25,465 nucleotides of DNA, from assembly GCA_002422345.1 (NCBI GenBank), contig DIUL01000112.1:1-25465 (forward strand). The letters run 5' to 3'. The first letter of the stretch is position 1, and every line of letters starts with the position of its first letter. Positions 1-8,732 of the stretch are shown one piece after another. The notes beneath the pieces were generated by a model. The model did not search any database and was not told the DNA's origin. It saw nothing but the letters and a program-made list of their open reading frames with translations. The position numbers and the translations under genes are program-made. This stretch comes from Acetobacteraceae bacterium UBA6159 (GTDB taxonomy: Bacteria > Pseudomonadota > Alphaproteobacteria > Acetobacterales > Acetobacteraceae).

Positions 1-57
1 CGCCGTCAACCGGACAGTAGTGACGACACATGACCTTTCAGATCAAACCGTCGAGCC

Positions 58-1200
58 TCAGTCAAACAACGACAGATCAATCACATCCCCCATCCGGTTC
101 AGCCCGATATCCCCCGGATGCAGGTGATCCCCGTTGTCATAGACTGGCAACATCCGCGCCGGATGAGACGGGTCCCGTAACTCGGCGTCGAAATCAATCA
201 CCGCGTCGAAGGCGCCGCTGCCCCTGATCCATTCATTGACGGCCAGCCGCTTCGCCTCCCCCTCCAGCGTATAGGCGCCGCGGAGGAAGGTTTCGTTCTC
301 GAACGGCGTGAGCGTGCCGCCGAAAATCTTGATCCCACGCGCATGCGCCCGGACCGTCATCTGCCGCAACCCGTCTATCATGCCCTGCGCCGTCACTGTC
401 TCCGACGCCAGACCACGGCGGTTGCGGATGTCGTTGATCCCCAACACGATGATCGCATGCGTCACGCCCGGCGCCGCCAGCACGTCGCGGTCGAACCGCC
501 GCACGCCGCTCTCCCCTCTGATATCGTTCAGGATGCGGTTCCCGCCGAGACCCTGGTTCATCACCCCCAGCATCCGCCCGCCCCGCGCGATCAGCCGCCG
601 AGCGAGCTGGTCCGGCCAGCGGCAAAAGGCGTCGTGGGTGGAGATATTGCCGTCCGTGATCGAGTCACCAAACGCAACAATCCCCCCCGTCCCCACAGGC
701 GCCACCACATCCACGCCCGCCAAAAAATACCAATCATCCACCGCTCGGCTTGCCGGTATGACCGCATCACCGGTAAAATCCCCCGGCGGAGACACATAGT
801 TTATCTGGCGCGCATAACGGCCCGTCACGCCGAAGCTCGCCGGCAGTTCGTCCGGCAGGTAGATACTGACCGCCAGATCCGCGAGCGGCGCGACCGTCAG
901 CGCCACCGGATCACTGATCAGGAACGACCCCGTCGGCACCACGGCCGAGGGCGACCCGTTGAACGTCAGCACCCGATCGGTGCCCGCCACCGTCGCCGGC
1001 CCCATGCCCGCCCGCAGCGCGACCCGCGCCGCCCCGATCCGGAGCTTGTCGTTCCCATGCGCGTTGGAAATCCGCACGCGGATTGTCTCGCCGCCAATAC
1101 TCACGCGCGGGAACATGCGGATGGTCGGTGCGCTCAGCGCCACCCCGTCGGCCGGCGCGGGCGTCGCCGCCCAGGTCCCGACCCAATTGTCTGCCGTCAT
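58..1200 (-). CDS. SGNH/GDSL-family hydrolase (esterase)
   Basis: This 380-residue protein is probably a serine esterase or lipase of the SGNH/GDSL superfamily, acting on an unknown ester. Block I is VAFGDSITDG with the nucleophile Ser180. A block II-like Gly is in GLGGNRIL, the block III Asn is in VLGINDI, and the C-terminal Asp/His pair is in GDHLHPGD. The first ~170 residues precede the GDS block and look like a beta-rich accessory domain, which many family members of this length have. There is no signal peptide, so a cytoplasmic location is inferred. The start has a good ribosome binding site (GGGGAGAG, five bases from ATG). The gene begins 12 bases after the stop of the citrate-synthase-like gene, so the two are probably one transcript. 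The family is clear; the substrate is not. Confidence 0.9.
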   Translation of the reverse strand: MTADNWVGTWAATPAPADGVALSAPTIRMFPRVSIGGETIRVRISNAHGNDKLRIGAARVALRAGMGPATVAGTDRVLTFNGSPSAVVPTGSFLISDPVALTVAPLADLAVSIYLPDELPASFGVTGRYARQINYVSPPGDFTGDAVIPASRAVDDWYFLAGVDVVAPVGTGGIVAFGDSITDGNISTHDAFCRWPDQLARRLIARGGRMLGVMNQGLGGNRILNDIRGESGVRRFDRDVLAAPGVTHAIIVLGINDIRNRRGLASETVTAQGMIDGLRQMTVRAHARGIKIFGGTLTPFENETFLRGAYTLEGEAKRLAVNEWIRGSGAFDAVIDFDAELRDPSHPARMLPVYDNGDHLHPGDIGLNRMGDVIDLSLFD

Positions 1201-1212
1201 TGTTTCTCTCCC

Positions 1213-2274
1213 CTACCCGATCGCCGGCCCGACATAGGCCGAGGTCGGCCGGATCATCCGACCCGTCTTTCGTTGCTCCAGCGCATGCGCGATCCAGCCG
1301 GCGGCGCGTCCGACGGCGAAGACCGGGGTGAAACCCTGCCGGGGGATGCCCACGGCGTCCAGCAGCAGGGCCGCCATGATCTCGACGTTCGGAGGCAGCT
1401 TGCGGCCGGGCTTCACCCGCTCGATCGCCTCGGCCACGGCGGCTTCCAGGCGGCGCGCGAAGGCGAGGCGCCCGGCCATTGGCCCCATGCGGTCCAGCGC
1501 CTGCCGCATCGCCTCGGCGCGCGGATCGTTGCCGCTGAAGACGCGATGGCCGAAGCCCATCAGGCGTTCCCCGCCGCGCAGCCTGGTTTCCAGCCAGCCG
1601 GTCAGGTCCGCCTGCTGTTCGGCGGCGTCGATCAGGTCGAGCGTCGGCCCCGGCGCCCCGCCATGCAGCGCGCCGGTGAACGCCGCCCAGGCCGCCAGCA
1701 CGGCCGCGGCCAGCGACGCGTGGGTGGAGGCGACGCAGCGCCCGGTGAAGGACGACGCCGAGAGCCCGCTTTCCCCCATGACGGTGAAGTAGACATCGAG
1801 CGCGGCCACCATCTCGGGTGTCGCGGCCTTGCCATGCAGCATCCGCAGCAAGTCGCCCGCGGTGGACAAAGCCGGATCGGGGGCAATGGCGGGCTGGCCG
1901 GAATCGGCCCGCAGCAGCGCCGGCACCGCGACGGTCAGGGCGCCCAGCAGGTCGGCCGGTGCCGCCGTGTCGGGCTGGGCGGCCAGCGCGATCCGCATGC
2001 CCTCATACAACGGCCGCCCCTGCGCCAGCGGCATCCAGCGCGGCAGGTCCCCGAACGCGGCGGTCCGCGCCTGGCCGAGGGCGGCGGTCATGCCGGCCCT
2101 CGTCAGGCCTTCCCCCGCGAAGCCGTCCCAGAGCAGGGCGACCATGCCCTCATACCCATGGTTGGCGACCAGGTCGGGCAGGTCGTGGCCGCGCACCCAG
2201 ACCATGCCGTTGTTCCGGTCCGTGTGGCTCAGGATCGTTTCGGCGGCGACGACGCCATCCAGCCCGCTGCTCAT
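1213..2274 (-). CDS. citrate synthase-family protein
   Basis: This 353-residue protein has the citrate synthase fold, a group that condenses acetyl-CoA with an oxoacid or cleaves citryl-CoA. The active-site His motifs are visible as LHGGAPGPT (His204) and GFGHRVFSGNDPRA (His243), and the C-terminal Arg motif is in FAVGRAAGWIAHALEQ. The usual catalytic Asp in the Asn-Val-Asp segment appears as Glu298 (PNVEIM). That change occurs in divergent CitA or citryl-CoA-lyase-like members and makes housekeeping citrate synthase unlikely. The start at 2274 was preferred to frame extensions upstream because AAGGGGGAA lies just before the ATG and homology begins at LSHTDRNNGMVWVRG. It is the first gene of a likely two-gene unit with the SGNH hydrolase. 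The exact reaction is uncertain. Confidence 0.88.
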   Translation of the reverse strand: MSSGLDGVVAAETILSHTDRNNGMVWVRGHDLPDLVANHGYEGMVALLWDGFAGEGLTRAGMTAALGQARTAAFGDLPRWMPLAQGRPLYEGMRIALAAQPDTAAPADLLGALTVAVPALLRADSGQPAIAPDPALSTAGDLLRMLHGKAATPEMVAALDVYFTVMGESGLSASSFTGRCVASTHASLAAAVLAAWAAFTGALHGGAPGPTLDLIDAAEQQADLTGWLETRLRGGERLMGFGHRVFSGNDPRAEAMRQALDRMGPMAGRLAFARRLEAAVAEAIERVKPGRKLPPNVEIMAALLLDAVGIPRQGFTPVFAVGRAAGWIAHALEQRKTGRMIRPTSAYVGPAIG

Positions 2275-2395
2275 GCGCTTCCCCCTTGTTGCGGGGGCAG
2301 CATGCCGGGTTGGGGCGGGGATGTCAGCCCGGCCGGATGCCGCTTGATCCGGGACGGCCACGCTGCGAAAACCCGGCGGACAGCGGGAGAGCATC

Positions 2396-2617
2396 GTGGC
2401 TACCACCAAGGACATGAGCGAAGGCCAGCGCGCCTACGAAGCCAAGCGGGCCGCCAAGGCCGGCATGAGCCTGGACAAGTGGCTGACCCTGAAGGAACGG
2501 GAGAAGCAGGAGGAGCAAAAGGCGCGCGAGAAAGCCGCCGAACCCCCGAAGCCGGTCAAGCCGCCGGGGTTCTTCGCTCGCCTGCTGGAACGTGCGCACA
2601 AGCCGCTGGGTTCCTGA
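2396..2617 (+). CDS. small charged hypothetical protein
   Basis: This 73-residue protein was not recognised. Residues 8-50 are rich in Lys, Glu, Ala and Arg and should form a long charged helix (KEREKQEEQKAREKAAEPP). A Pro-rich hinge follows, then an amphipathic tail, FFARLLERAHKPLG, which could touch a membrane or a partner. The start is GTG at 2396, supported by GGGAGA seven bases upstream; an in-frame ATG at 2414 is the alternative. The gene reads away from the citrate-synthase-like gene across a 121-base gap. Composition and the ribosome binding site suggest it is real; no function can be assigned. Confidence 0.7.
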   Translation: MATTKDMSEGQRAYEAKRAAKAGMSLDKWLTLKEREKQEEQKAREKAAEPPKPVKPPGFFARLLERAHKPLGS

Positions 2618-2749
2618 ACGCTGGGTGGTCATCCGGGGTGGGGCCGGGTGACCGCGTGGGGGCGCAATGCTTGCCTCATGGGGCGGCGGCATTGTAGGAA
2701 CATAATGTGAACTCCCAACGCCCCGCAATGCACGGAGAAGACCAACCTG

Positions 2750-2853
2750 CTCCCTCCCCCCTTGAGGGAGAGGGCAGGGGTGGGGGGATCGCCGCACGGA
2801 CCGGGGGGGGGGTACCAACCCCTCCCCCAGCCCCTCCCTCAAGGGGAGGGGAG
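2750..2853. repeat. GC-rich imperfect inverted repeat (REP-like)
   Basis: The left arm (about 2750-2787) contains CCCCCTTGAGGGAGAGGG and the right arm (about 2819-2853) contains CCCTCCCTCAAGGGGAGGGG, its near reverse complement. Each arm is itself partly palindromic around CTTGAGGG or CCCTCAAG. The spacer holds a run of ten G followed by GGTACC-like sequence. It looks like the dispersed intergenic palindromes common in high-GC Proteobacteria. The frames crossing it encode low-complexity PLPQGEG-type peptides, which are not real proteins. Apart from this element, I see no gene in 2618-2908. Confidence 0.75.
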
Positions 2854-2908
2854 CGCCCGCACCCCAGCCCTCGACCCACCCCCAAAAAAATGCACGCGGC
2901 AACACCCC

Positions 2909-3868
2909 ATGCACCGTGACAACTCCACCCAACCAACCCTCGCCGCCCACGCGGATTGGAGCATGGACCCCCGCAAGCGCTGGGTCGCCATCGCCGTCCG
3001 CCACGCCAAGGCCTGGCGCCTCCCCCCACCCCGCCCCGTCGGCCCCGTCCCCGCTTTCCTGGACACCCTCCGCACCGAGGCTGCCCAAGGCCCCGTCGCC
3101 CTCGGCGTAGACCTCCCCATCGGCGTCCCCGCCGCCTACGCGGCCCTCCGCCCCGAACCCGACTTCCTGTCCTTCCTCGCCAACACCGCCCACTGGCCGG
3201 ACTTCTACACCGTCTGCCCAACCCTCGAGGACATCACCCAGGAACGCCCCTTCTACCCCGCGCGAGGCCTCAAAGGCATGACCCGCGCCGCCCACGCCCA
3301 CGCGCTCGGCCTGCCCCCAGTGGGTTCCGCCCTGTCCCGCCTCTGCGACCGCGCCACCGCCGAACGCCCCGCCGGCGCGCCAGTCTTCTGGACCCTCGGC
3401 GCCAACCAGAGCGGCAAGGCCGCCGCCGCCGCCTGGCGGGAAATGCTGCTCCCCGCACTCCGCCACCGAGACACCATCCGCATCTGGCCCTTCGACGGTC
3501 CGTTCCGCAGCCTGCTGACCCCCGGCGCTATCGCGATCGCTGAAACCTACCCGGCCGAGGCCCTCCGCCACCTCGGCCTGCGCCTGTCCGGCAGCAAGCG
3601 GCGCCAATCCGACCGCGCCGCCCTCGCCGAACCGCTGCGGCAAGCCATGGCCCGCCTCGACGCCCACCCGGATCCCGAAATGGAAGCCACCATCACCAAC
3701 GGCTTCGGCGCCGATGCCGCCGGAGAGGACCGGTTCGACTGCACCCTGGGCGTGCTGTGCGTGCTGAATGTCCTCGCCGGCCACCGTCCCGACACCACGC
3801 CCGACATCCCGATCCTGTCGCGATGGGAGGGCTGGGTGCTGGGCCAGACCGCCCTGCCGAACGCCTGA
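2909..3868 (+). CDS. DUF429 domain protein
   Basis: This 319-residue protein resembles the DUF429 family, predicted to adopt an RNase H-like fold; no reaction is established. Supporting segments are an N-terminal ADWS...PRKRWVAIA strand, the acidic VDLPIG motif, WPFDG, the conserved AETYPAEALR and a C-terminal FDCTLGVLCVL helix with an acidic residue. The ATG at 2909 was chosen because the upstream frame runs through the inverted repeat. No strong ribosome binding site is visible, so Met at 2963 is possible but would lose the Asp-Trp-Ser start of the domain. Third codon positions are almost all C. The zinc dehydrogenase starts 61 bases downstream on the same strand with its own strong ribosome binding site. 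Confidence 0.8.
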   Translation: MHRDNSTQPTLAAHADWSMDPRKRWVAIAVRHAKAWRLPPPRPVGPVPAFLDTLRTEAAQGPVALGVDLPIGVPAAYAALRPEPDFLSFLANTAHWPDFYTVCPTLEDITQERPFYPARGLKGMTRAAHAHALGLPPVGSALSRLCDRATAERPAGAPVFWTLGANQSGKAAAAAWREMLLPALRHRDTIRIWPFDGPFRSLLTPGAIAIAETYPAEALRHLGLRLSGSKRRQSDRAALAEPLRQAMARLDAHPDPEMEATITNGFGADAAGEDRFDCTLGVLCVLNVLAGHRPDTTPDIPILSRWEGWVLGQTALPNA

Positions 3869-3929
3869 GCCGCCTTTGCCAGCCGGCCCCGTCCCGGTGC
3901 ATCCTCGAAGGCCAGGAGGAACAAACGCC

Positions 3930-4961
3930 ATGCTGCTGCTACGCAAGACGAAAGCCGAATTCGGCCTCGACCTGTTCGACGGAACCGAGGCCCCCGCGCC
4001 CGGCCCCGGCCAGGTGACCGTGCAAGTGGAAAACGCCGGCATCTGCGGCTCGGATGTTCATGCGTATGAGTGGACGGACGGCTACGGCTTCATGGTCCCG
4101 CATCTGCCGGTGACCATGGGCCACGAGTTCGCCGGCCGCGTCATCGCCAAAGGCGCCGGCGTCACTTTGGCCGAGGGGACCGCCGTGACCGTCAACCCCT
4201 CCGTCACCTGCGGGGTCTGCGCCAACTGCGTGCGGGGCGATCAGCGCAACTGTCTGGATCGGAAGACGATCGGCCTGACCCTGCCCGGCGGCTTTGCCCG
4301 CTATGTCACCGTCTCGGCCGGCAACTGCCTGCCATTGCCCGCCAACGTCGATACCGAGGTCGGGGCGCTGACCGAGCCACTCTGCGTCGGGGCGGAGGCG
4401 GTGCTGACCGGGCAGGTCGGCCTCGGCGACACGGTCCTGGTGATGGGACCAGGCACGATCGGGCAGGCCATCGCCCTGTTCGCCCGCGCGGCCGGCGCCG
4501 GACGTGTCCTGGTCTCCGGCAGGGCCGACGGGCCGCGCTTCGACGTGATGCGGCAACTGGGGTTCAACGACATCATCGATGTGGCCGAGGGATCGTTGCT
4601 CGACCAGGTCATGGCGCTGAACAACGGCCGCAAGGTCGACGTCGTGATTGAGGCGACGGGCTACCCGCCGGCGATCAATGACGGGCTGGGCGTGCTGCGG
4701 ACCGCCGGCGTGCTGGTCGTGGCGGGCATCCATCCGGGCCCCGTCTCGATCCACCTCACCAACTTCGTCCGCGCCCGCCACCAGCTCCGCGCCACCCATA
4801 GCTGCGCGCGTCCCACCTGGGACAAGGTGCTGACCTTGCTGGGCCGCGACCCGGAGAGCTTCCGGCCCATGGTCACCCACCGCCTGCCGCTGGACCGCGG
4901 GCTGGAGGGGTTCGAACTGTCCCGCCAGCGCGCGGCATCCAAGGTCATGCTGCGGCCGTAA
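3930..4961 (+). CDS. zinc-dependent medium-chain alcohol/polyol dehydrogenase
   Basis: This 343-residue protein is a zinc-dependent MDR dehydrogenase of the sorbitol/threonine dehydrogenase type and probably oxidises a secondary alcohol with NAD(P). Catalytic zinc ligands are Cys39 (GICGSDVH), and His65 with Glu66 (GHEFAG). The four structural-zinc cysteines are 94, 97, 100 and 108. The Rossmann motif VMGPGTIGQAIALFARAAGA marks the coenzyme domain. The ATG at 3930 has a strong AGGAGGA nine bases upstream, so longer versions of the frame are rejected. The gene converges on the ABC binding protein gene with a hairpin terminator between them. The family is certain; substrate and coenzyme are not. 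Confidence 0.93.
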   Translation: MLLLRKTKAEFGLDLFDGTEAPAPGPGQVTVQVENAGICGSDVHAYEWTDGYGFMVPHLPVTMGHEFAGRVIAKGAGVTLAEGTAVTVNPSVTCGVCANCVRGDQRNCLDRKTIGLTLPGGFARYVTVSAGNCLPLPANVDTEVGALTEPLCVGAEAVLTGQVGLGDTVLVMGPGTIGQAIALFARAAGAGRVLVSGRADGPRFDVMRQLGFNDIIDVAEGSLLDQVMALNNGRKVDVVIEATGYPPAINDGLGVLRTAGVLVVAGIHPGPVSIHLTNFVRARHQLRATHSCARPTWDKVLTLLGRDPESFRPMVTHRLPLDRGLEGFELSRQRAASKVMLRP

Positions 4962-4981
4962 GCAATGGCTCCAAAACGAAA

Positions 4982-5010
4982 ACGCCGCGTCCGGGGTCCG
5001 GACGCGGCGT
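4982..5010 (-). terminator. rho-independent terminator in a convergent gap
   Basis: A perfect 13-bp stem (ACGCCGCGTCCGG with CCGGACGCGGCGT) encloses a 3-base loop. On the minus strand the stem is followed by CGTTTTCGTTTTGG, a T-rich tail, so it should terminate the ABC binding protein gene ending at 5028. The plus side lacks a T run, though the hairpin may also help end the dehydrogenase transcript. Confidence 0.85.
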
Positions 5011-5027
5011 CATCGGGGAGGGCTCGG

Positions 5028-6242
5028 TTAGCCCTTCTTCACCATCGGGCAGTCGCCCTTGTCCATCGGACGGAAGGCTTCCTCGGCCGGGATGGTCCGG
5101 ATCAGCTTGTAGTAGTCGTAGGGACCCTTGGACTCGGACGGCTTCTTCACCTCGAACAGATACATGTCATGCATCTTGCGGCCATCGGCCCGGACATAGC
5201 CCTTGCCGAACAGGTCGTCGTTCAGCGGGTTGGCCTTCAGCCAGGCCATCACCTTCTCGGGGTTGTCGGTCCCGGTCGCCTTCACGGCTTCCAGGTAATG
5301 CTTCATCGACGAATAATGGCCGGCCTGGATCGAGGTCGGCATCTTCTTCATCTTCTCGGCGAAGCGCTTGGAGAAGGCCCGGGTCCCGTCGTTCAGGTCC
5401 CAATAGAACGCCTCGGTCAACTGCAGGCCCTGCGCGAGCTGGAGCCCGATGCTGTGCACGTCGGTGATGAAGACCAGCAGCCCGGCGAGCTTCTGGCCGC
5501 CCGCGACGATGCCGAATTCGGCCGCCTGCTTGATGGAGTTGATGGTGTCGCCGCCGGCATTGGCCAGACCGACGACCTCGGCGCGGGACGCCTGGGCCTG
5601 CACGAGGAAGGCCGAGAAGTCGGAGCTGTTGATCGGATGCCGAACGGATCCGAGAACCTTGCCTCCGGCGGCGTTCACGACGGCGGTGACGTCACGCTCC
5701 AGCGCATGGCCGAAGGCATAGTCCGCGGTCAGGAAGTACCAGGTCTTGCCGCCCGCCTTCACCACCGCCGACCCGGTGCCATTGGCCAGGGCCGAGGTGT
5801 CATAGACGTAGTGGATCGTGTAGGGGTTGCAGGACTTGCCCGTCAGGTCCGACGACGCCGGATCGTTCGCCATGAAGACCCGCTTCTTGTCCGCCGCCAC
5901 ACCGGCAACGGCCAGGGACGAGGAGGACGCCGCGGCGCCAAGGATCACATCGACCTTGTCGGCGTCATACCACTTGCTGGCGATCGAGGTGCCGATATCG
6001 GCCTTGTTCTGGACGTCGGCCTGGATCAGCTCGATCTTCTTGCCGAGGACCGTCCCGCCGAAATCCTGAATGGCCATCTGCGCCGCGAACACGGCACCGG
6101 GGCCGTTGATGTCGGCATAAAGGCTCGACATGTCGGTCAGGATGCCGACCTTGAGGGTGTCATCGGAAAGCTGGGCGGAGGCCGGTTGGGGGGCAAAGCC
6201 AAGCGCCAGGGCCGCGACGGCGGCCCAGAGTGTTTTCTTCAA
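5028..6242 (-). CDS. periplasmic ABC substrate-binding protein (LivJ-like, Peripla_BP_6)
   Basis: This 404-residue protein is a periplasmic binding protein of the branched-chain amino acid / amide / aromatic acid type. It has a signal peptide (MKKTLWAAVAALALGF, cleavage likely after ASA at residue 23). Typical family segments follow: VGILTDMSSLYADINGPGAV, the ligand-site stretch WYFLTADYAFGHALERD and LANAGGDTINSIKQAAEFG. The start codon is TTG, with GGGAGA seven bases upstream. The C-terminal DCPMV cysteine probably pairs with the Cys in GKSCNPY. No permease or ATPase gene is in the window, so its partners must be elsewhere. It is last in the minus-strand block, 98 bases after the alpha/beta hydrolase gene, and ends at a strong terminator. 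Confidence 0.93.
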   Translation of the reverse strand: MKKTLWAAVAALALGFAPQPASAQLSDDTLKVGILTDMSSLYADINGPGAVFAAQMAIQDFGGTVLGKKIELIQADVQNKADIGTSIASKWYDADKVDVILGAAASSSSLAVAGVAADKKRVFMANDPASSDLTGKSCNPYTIHYVYDTSALANGTGSAVVKAGGKTWYFLTADYAFGHALERDVTAVVNAAGGKVLGSVRHPINSSDFSAFLVQAQASRAEVVGLANAGGDTINSIKQAAEFGIVAGGQKLAGLLVFITDVHSIGLQLAQGLQLTEAFYWDLNDGTRAFSKRFAEKMKKMPTSIQAGHYSSMKHYLEAVKATGTDNPEKVMAWLKANPLNDDLFGKGYVRADGRKMHDMYLFEVKKPSESKGPYDYYKLIRTIPAEEAFRPMDKGDCPMVKKG

Positions 6243-6340
6243 TGGTTGTCTCCCAGATCGTCATTGAACGCACGGGCCGTACCGGCCCATTGCCGTCTTT
6301 TACCTGTGAAACAGCCGCGACGCGAGGGTGAATCCCGCCC

Positions 6341-8287
6341 CTACAGGATGCCGAGGACCTGGTCGCCCTCCCGAATCGCGGCGGTCAGGCGGTCCGCGTC
6401 CTCCCGCAGCAGCAGCCGCTGGGCCACGAGCTGTTCGGTCGCCGAGAGCACACGCGCGACCCAGATCACGCGGGAGCCATAGCGTTCATTGAACGAGCGG
6501 CGCGGATCGCCGCTGGCGGCCCGTTCGTCCTCGGTCCGCGCGAAGGGCAGGTAGGAGCCCTGGACGGTGAACAGGTCGCCGCCAGCATAGCCCGGGATGC
6601 GGACGGCCCAGCCGGTATGGGTGCCGATGGGCGCGGTCAGCAGCGGGTGGCGGAGGCCGCCGAGGCTGTTCCCGTCCTCGTCCGGGGCGGCGACCATCAC
6701 CGGGTAGGCGGGCCCGTCGATGGGCGGTTCGACCGAGTGGTCGCGCAGATGCAGCGCGTTCAGCACGCCGGGGAAGGTGACGTTGGGCAGGCGGGGGAAG
6801 GTCGCCTCGGCCTGTTCGCGGGTGACCAGCGTGCCCTCGGCGCGGGAGGGGAAGCGGCTGGCCGGCGGTTCGGCGCCGCTGTCCACCCACTCGGTCAGCG
6901 CGATCAGCAAGGCGCGCATCCAGGAGCCATAGCCGAGCGGATTGCCCGGGAGTTCGGTGACCTGCTTGATGGCTGGTTTGTAGACCGCGTGCTGGGTGCT
7001 GGCGGCTACGAAGATGCGGACATCCGCCGGCATGGCGATATCGGCCCCGGTCGTGTCGGTCGCGACCAGGGACGCGCGAGCCGCCCAGATATCGGCGTCG
7101 GCGTCGAGGTGGATGACCTTGGGGGAAACCCCGGCCTTGCGCGCGGGTTCCAGGATGCCGCCGGTCTTGCCGCTGAGCGGGTCTGTCAGCGTCGGGTAGG
7201 TGAAGGGGAACTGGTCGTCGAGGTAGGAATGATCCTCGTGCTGGCGGGAATACCGGCCGGTCTGGGCGAACTCGAAGTTGATGAAGGTCCGGCGCGATCC
7301 GGCGACGACCGGCATGATGGCGTCGAAGACGGGCCGGCCCGCCATATCCTCGTTGAAGCCCAGATAGACCTGGTCGCGCAGCACCCGCCCGCTCTGGGAA
7401 ATGCCGAAACCCAGCACATGACGGATCGCCCCGCGCAGCGGATTGGCCCCGCCCGGGTCGTGCCGCAGGTGGGAAACCAGGTCGCGGATCGCGGCGAAGC
7501 CGATGCCGAGGACCATGGGGTCACGGGCGGGGAAGATGAACTCATAGATCGCGCCGCGATCGGCGCCTTCCGGCCGGGTGACCTCGATCCGGTTGGCGTC
7601 GAGGTAGCGCCAGGACAGGCCCGCCGGGGTGGCACGGGGATCGCCCTCCCGCACCCGCATCGTCAGGCTGGCGCGGGCGGGATCGAGATCGGCCGCCGGA
7701 TAGGACAGCGTGCCGATGAAGACCGTGTCGGAGGTTTCCTGGATGTAGGCGTCGCCCGGAGCGCCGAGGGCCTCGGGGATGAATTCTTCGCGGATGACCT
7801 TGGTGATCGGGCCGTCCGGGTTGCGGGCGATCGGGAATGTGGCGGTCAGGCGGCCGGCGCCGGCGGGGGTATCGCCCTGCCACCCGCTCCAGACCACCGC
7901 GTAGCCGTGGCGCATCAGCAGCCCGTCGCCGGCATGGGCGGCGGTCAGCGGATCGTTGCCGTCGGCGCCGCGGTTCAGCCGGGTCAGGGCGAACTTGTTG
8001 CCGCGGTTGACCACGTCATACAGCATCCAGCCATTGCCGCGGGTCGGATCGGTGGGGATCATCATCGCCACCTCCGCCTGGTACTCGACCCGCCCCGCCG
8101 CGTTGCGGGGCGCCTTGTCGAGGTTGACGATCGCGGCGTTCAGCGCGTGCGCTGGGTCGAGCTCTCCATGCACCGTCCCGGTCAGGTAGTCATAGGTGCC
8201 GACGCCGTCGAACACCCGGCCCTCGAAGGCCGGGCTGACCCGTTCGGCGATGTCGAGGCGGATGATGCTGCCGGGACTGGTGGTCAT
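6341..8287 (-). CDS. large alpha/beta hydrolase domain protein (Abhydrolase_10-like)
   Basis: This 648-residue protein resembles the family of large alpha/beta hydrolase domain proteins (Pfam Abhydrolase_10 type). The likely nucleophile is Ser299 in GFGISQSGRVLRD. N-terminal family segments are AFEGRVFDGVGTYDYLTGTV and MLYDVVNRGNK. There is no signal peptide. The start is 4 bases beyond the stop of the DUF35 gene, so translation is probably coupled with the thiolase-DUF35 pair upstream. The position next to these genes and an ABC binding protein suggests hydrolysis of an imported ester or amide, but this is inference. Members of this family are rarely characterised. Confidence 0.88.
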   Translation of the reverse strand: MTTSPGSIIRLDIAERVSPAFEGRVFDGVGTYDYLTGTVHGELDPAHALNAAIVNLDKAPRNAAGRVEYQAEVAMMIPTDPTRGNGWMLYDVVNRGNKFALTRLNRGADGNDPLTAAHAGDGLLMRHGYAVVWSGWQGDTPAGAGRLTATFPIARNPDGPITKVIREEFIPEALGAPGDAYIQETSDTVFIGTLSYPAADLDPARASLTMRVREGDPRATPAGLSWRYLDANRIEVTRPEGADRGAIYEFIFPARDPMVLGIGFAAIRDLVSHLRHDPGGANPLRGAIRHVLGFGISQSGRVLRDQVYLGFNEDMAGRPVFDAIMPVVAGSRRTFINFEFAQTGRYSRQHEDHSYLDDQFPFTYPTLTDPLSGKTGGILEPARKAGVSPKVIHLDADADIWAARASLVATDTTGADIAMPADVRIFVAASTQHAVYKPAIKQVTELPGNPLGYGSWMRALLIALTEWVDSGAEPPASRFPSRAEGTLVTREQAEATFPRLPNVTFPGVLNALHLRDHSVEPPIDGPAYPVMVAAPDEDGNSLGGLRHPLLTAPIGTHTGWAVRIPGYAGGDLFTVQGSYLPFARTEDERAASGDPRRSFNERYGSRVIWVARVLSATEQLVAQRLLLREDADRLTAAIREGDQVLGIL

Positions 8288-8291
8288 GGGG

Positions 8292-8732
8292 TCAGGTCAA
8301 CTTCCATTGCACGAGGGTATAGGGCGGATCGGCGCTGTCATGCGGCTCGAACACCGCCTCCACCGCCGCCCCGATCGTCACGGTCTGCAGGGGATCGCCC
8401 AGCAGGTTGCCGACCATGCGGACATTGCCATAGTCGGGCAGTTCCACCAGCACGACGATGTAGGGGCCGTGACCGTTCAGCGACGAATGGACCGGATGAT
8501 GCGGCCGCTCATAGCTGTAGATACGGCCCTTGCCCTGGATATCGACCCATTCGAGGTCGAAGGAATGGCAGCGGTGGCAGATCCATTCCGGCCCCCATTG
8601 CCACGATCCGCAGCCCTTGCACTTCTGGATGCGGAGCTTGCTTTCGCGCGTGCCCTTCCAATAGGGCTCGCTCAGGCCGTCGGGGCCGGTGCCGGGACGG
8701 GGCAGCCCGTCGGGAAGATAGGTGCTGCTCAC
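8292..8732 (-). CDS. DUF35 OB-fold / zinc-ribbon protein
   Basis: This 146-residue protein has the DUF35 layout. An N-terminal helix (GLSEPYWKGTRESKLRIQ) leads into a rubredoxin-like zinc ribbon with Cys38, Cys41, Cys52 and Cys55, followed by an OB-fold beta domain. DUF35 proteins pair with thiolase-fold enzymes and bind acyl-CoA or stabilise the partner; the ChsH2 DUF35 domain with the aldolase Ltp2 is one known case. The start is GTG, overlapping the TGA of the thiolase gene by four bases (GTGA), which suggests translational coupling and a stoichiometric complex. Confidence 0.92.
   Translation of the reverse strand: MSSTYLPDGLPRPGTGPDGLSEPYWKGTRESKLRIQKCKGCGSWQWGPEWICHRCHSFDLEWVDIQGKGRIYSYERPHHPVHSSLNGHGPYIVVLVELPDYGNVRMVGNLLGDPLQTVTIGAAVEAVFEPHDSADPPYTLVQWKLT

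Noticed and set aside
343..2697. Very long open frames on the plus strand opposite the citrate-synthase and SGNH genes
   Set aside because: High-GC mirror frames, Arg/Pro/His-rich, with no family motifs, while the minus strand holds two recognisable enzymes.
2750..2853. Peptides such as PLPQGEG read from the GC-rich inverted repeat
   Set aside because: They arise from the palindromic repeat in any frame and have no coding support.
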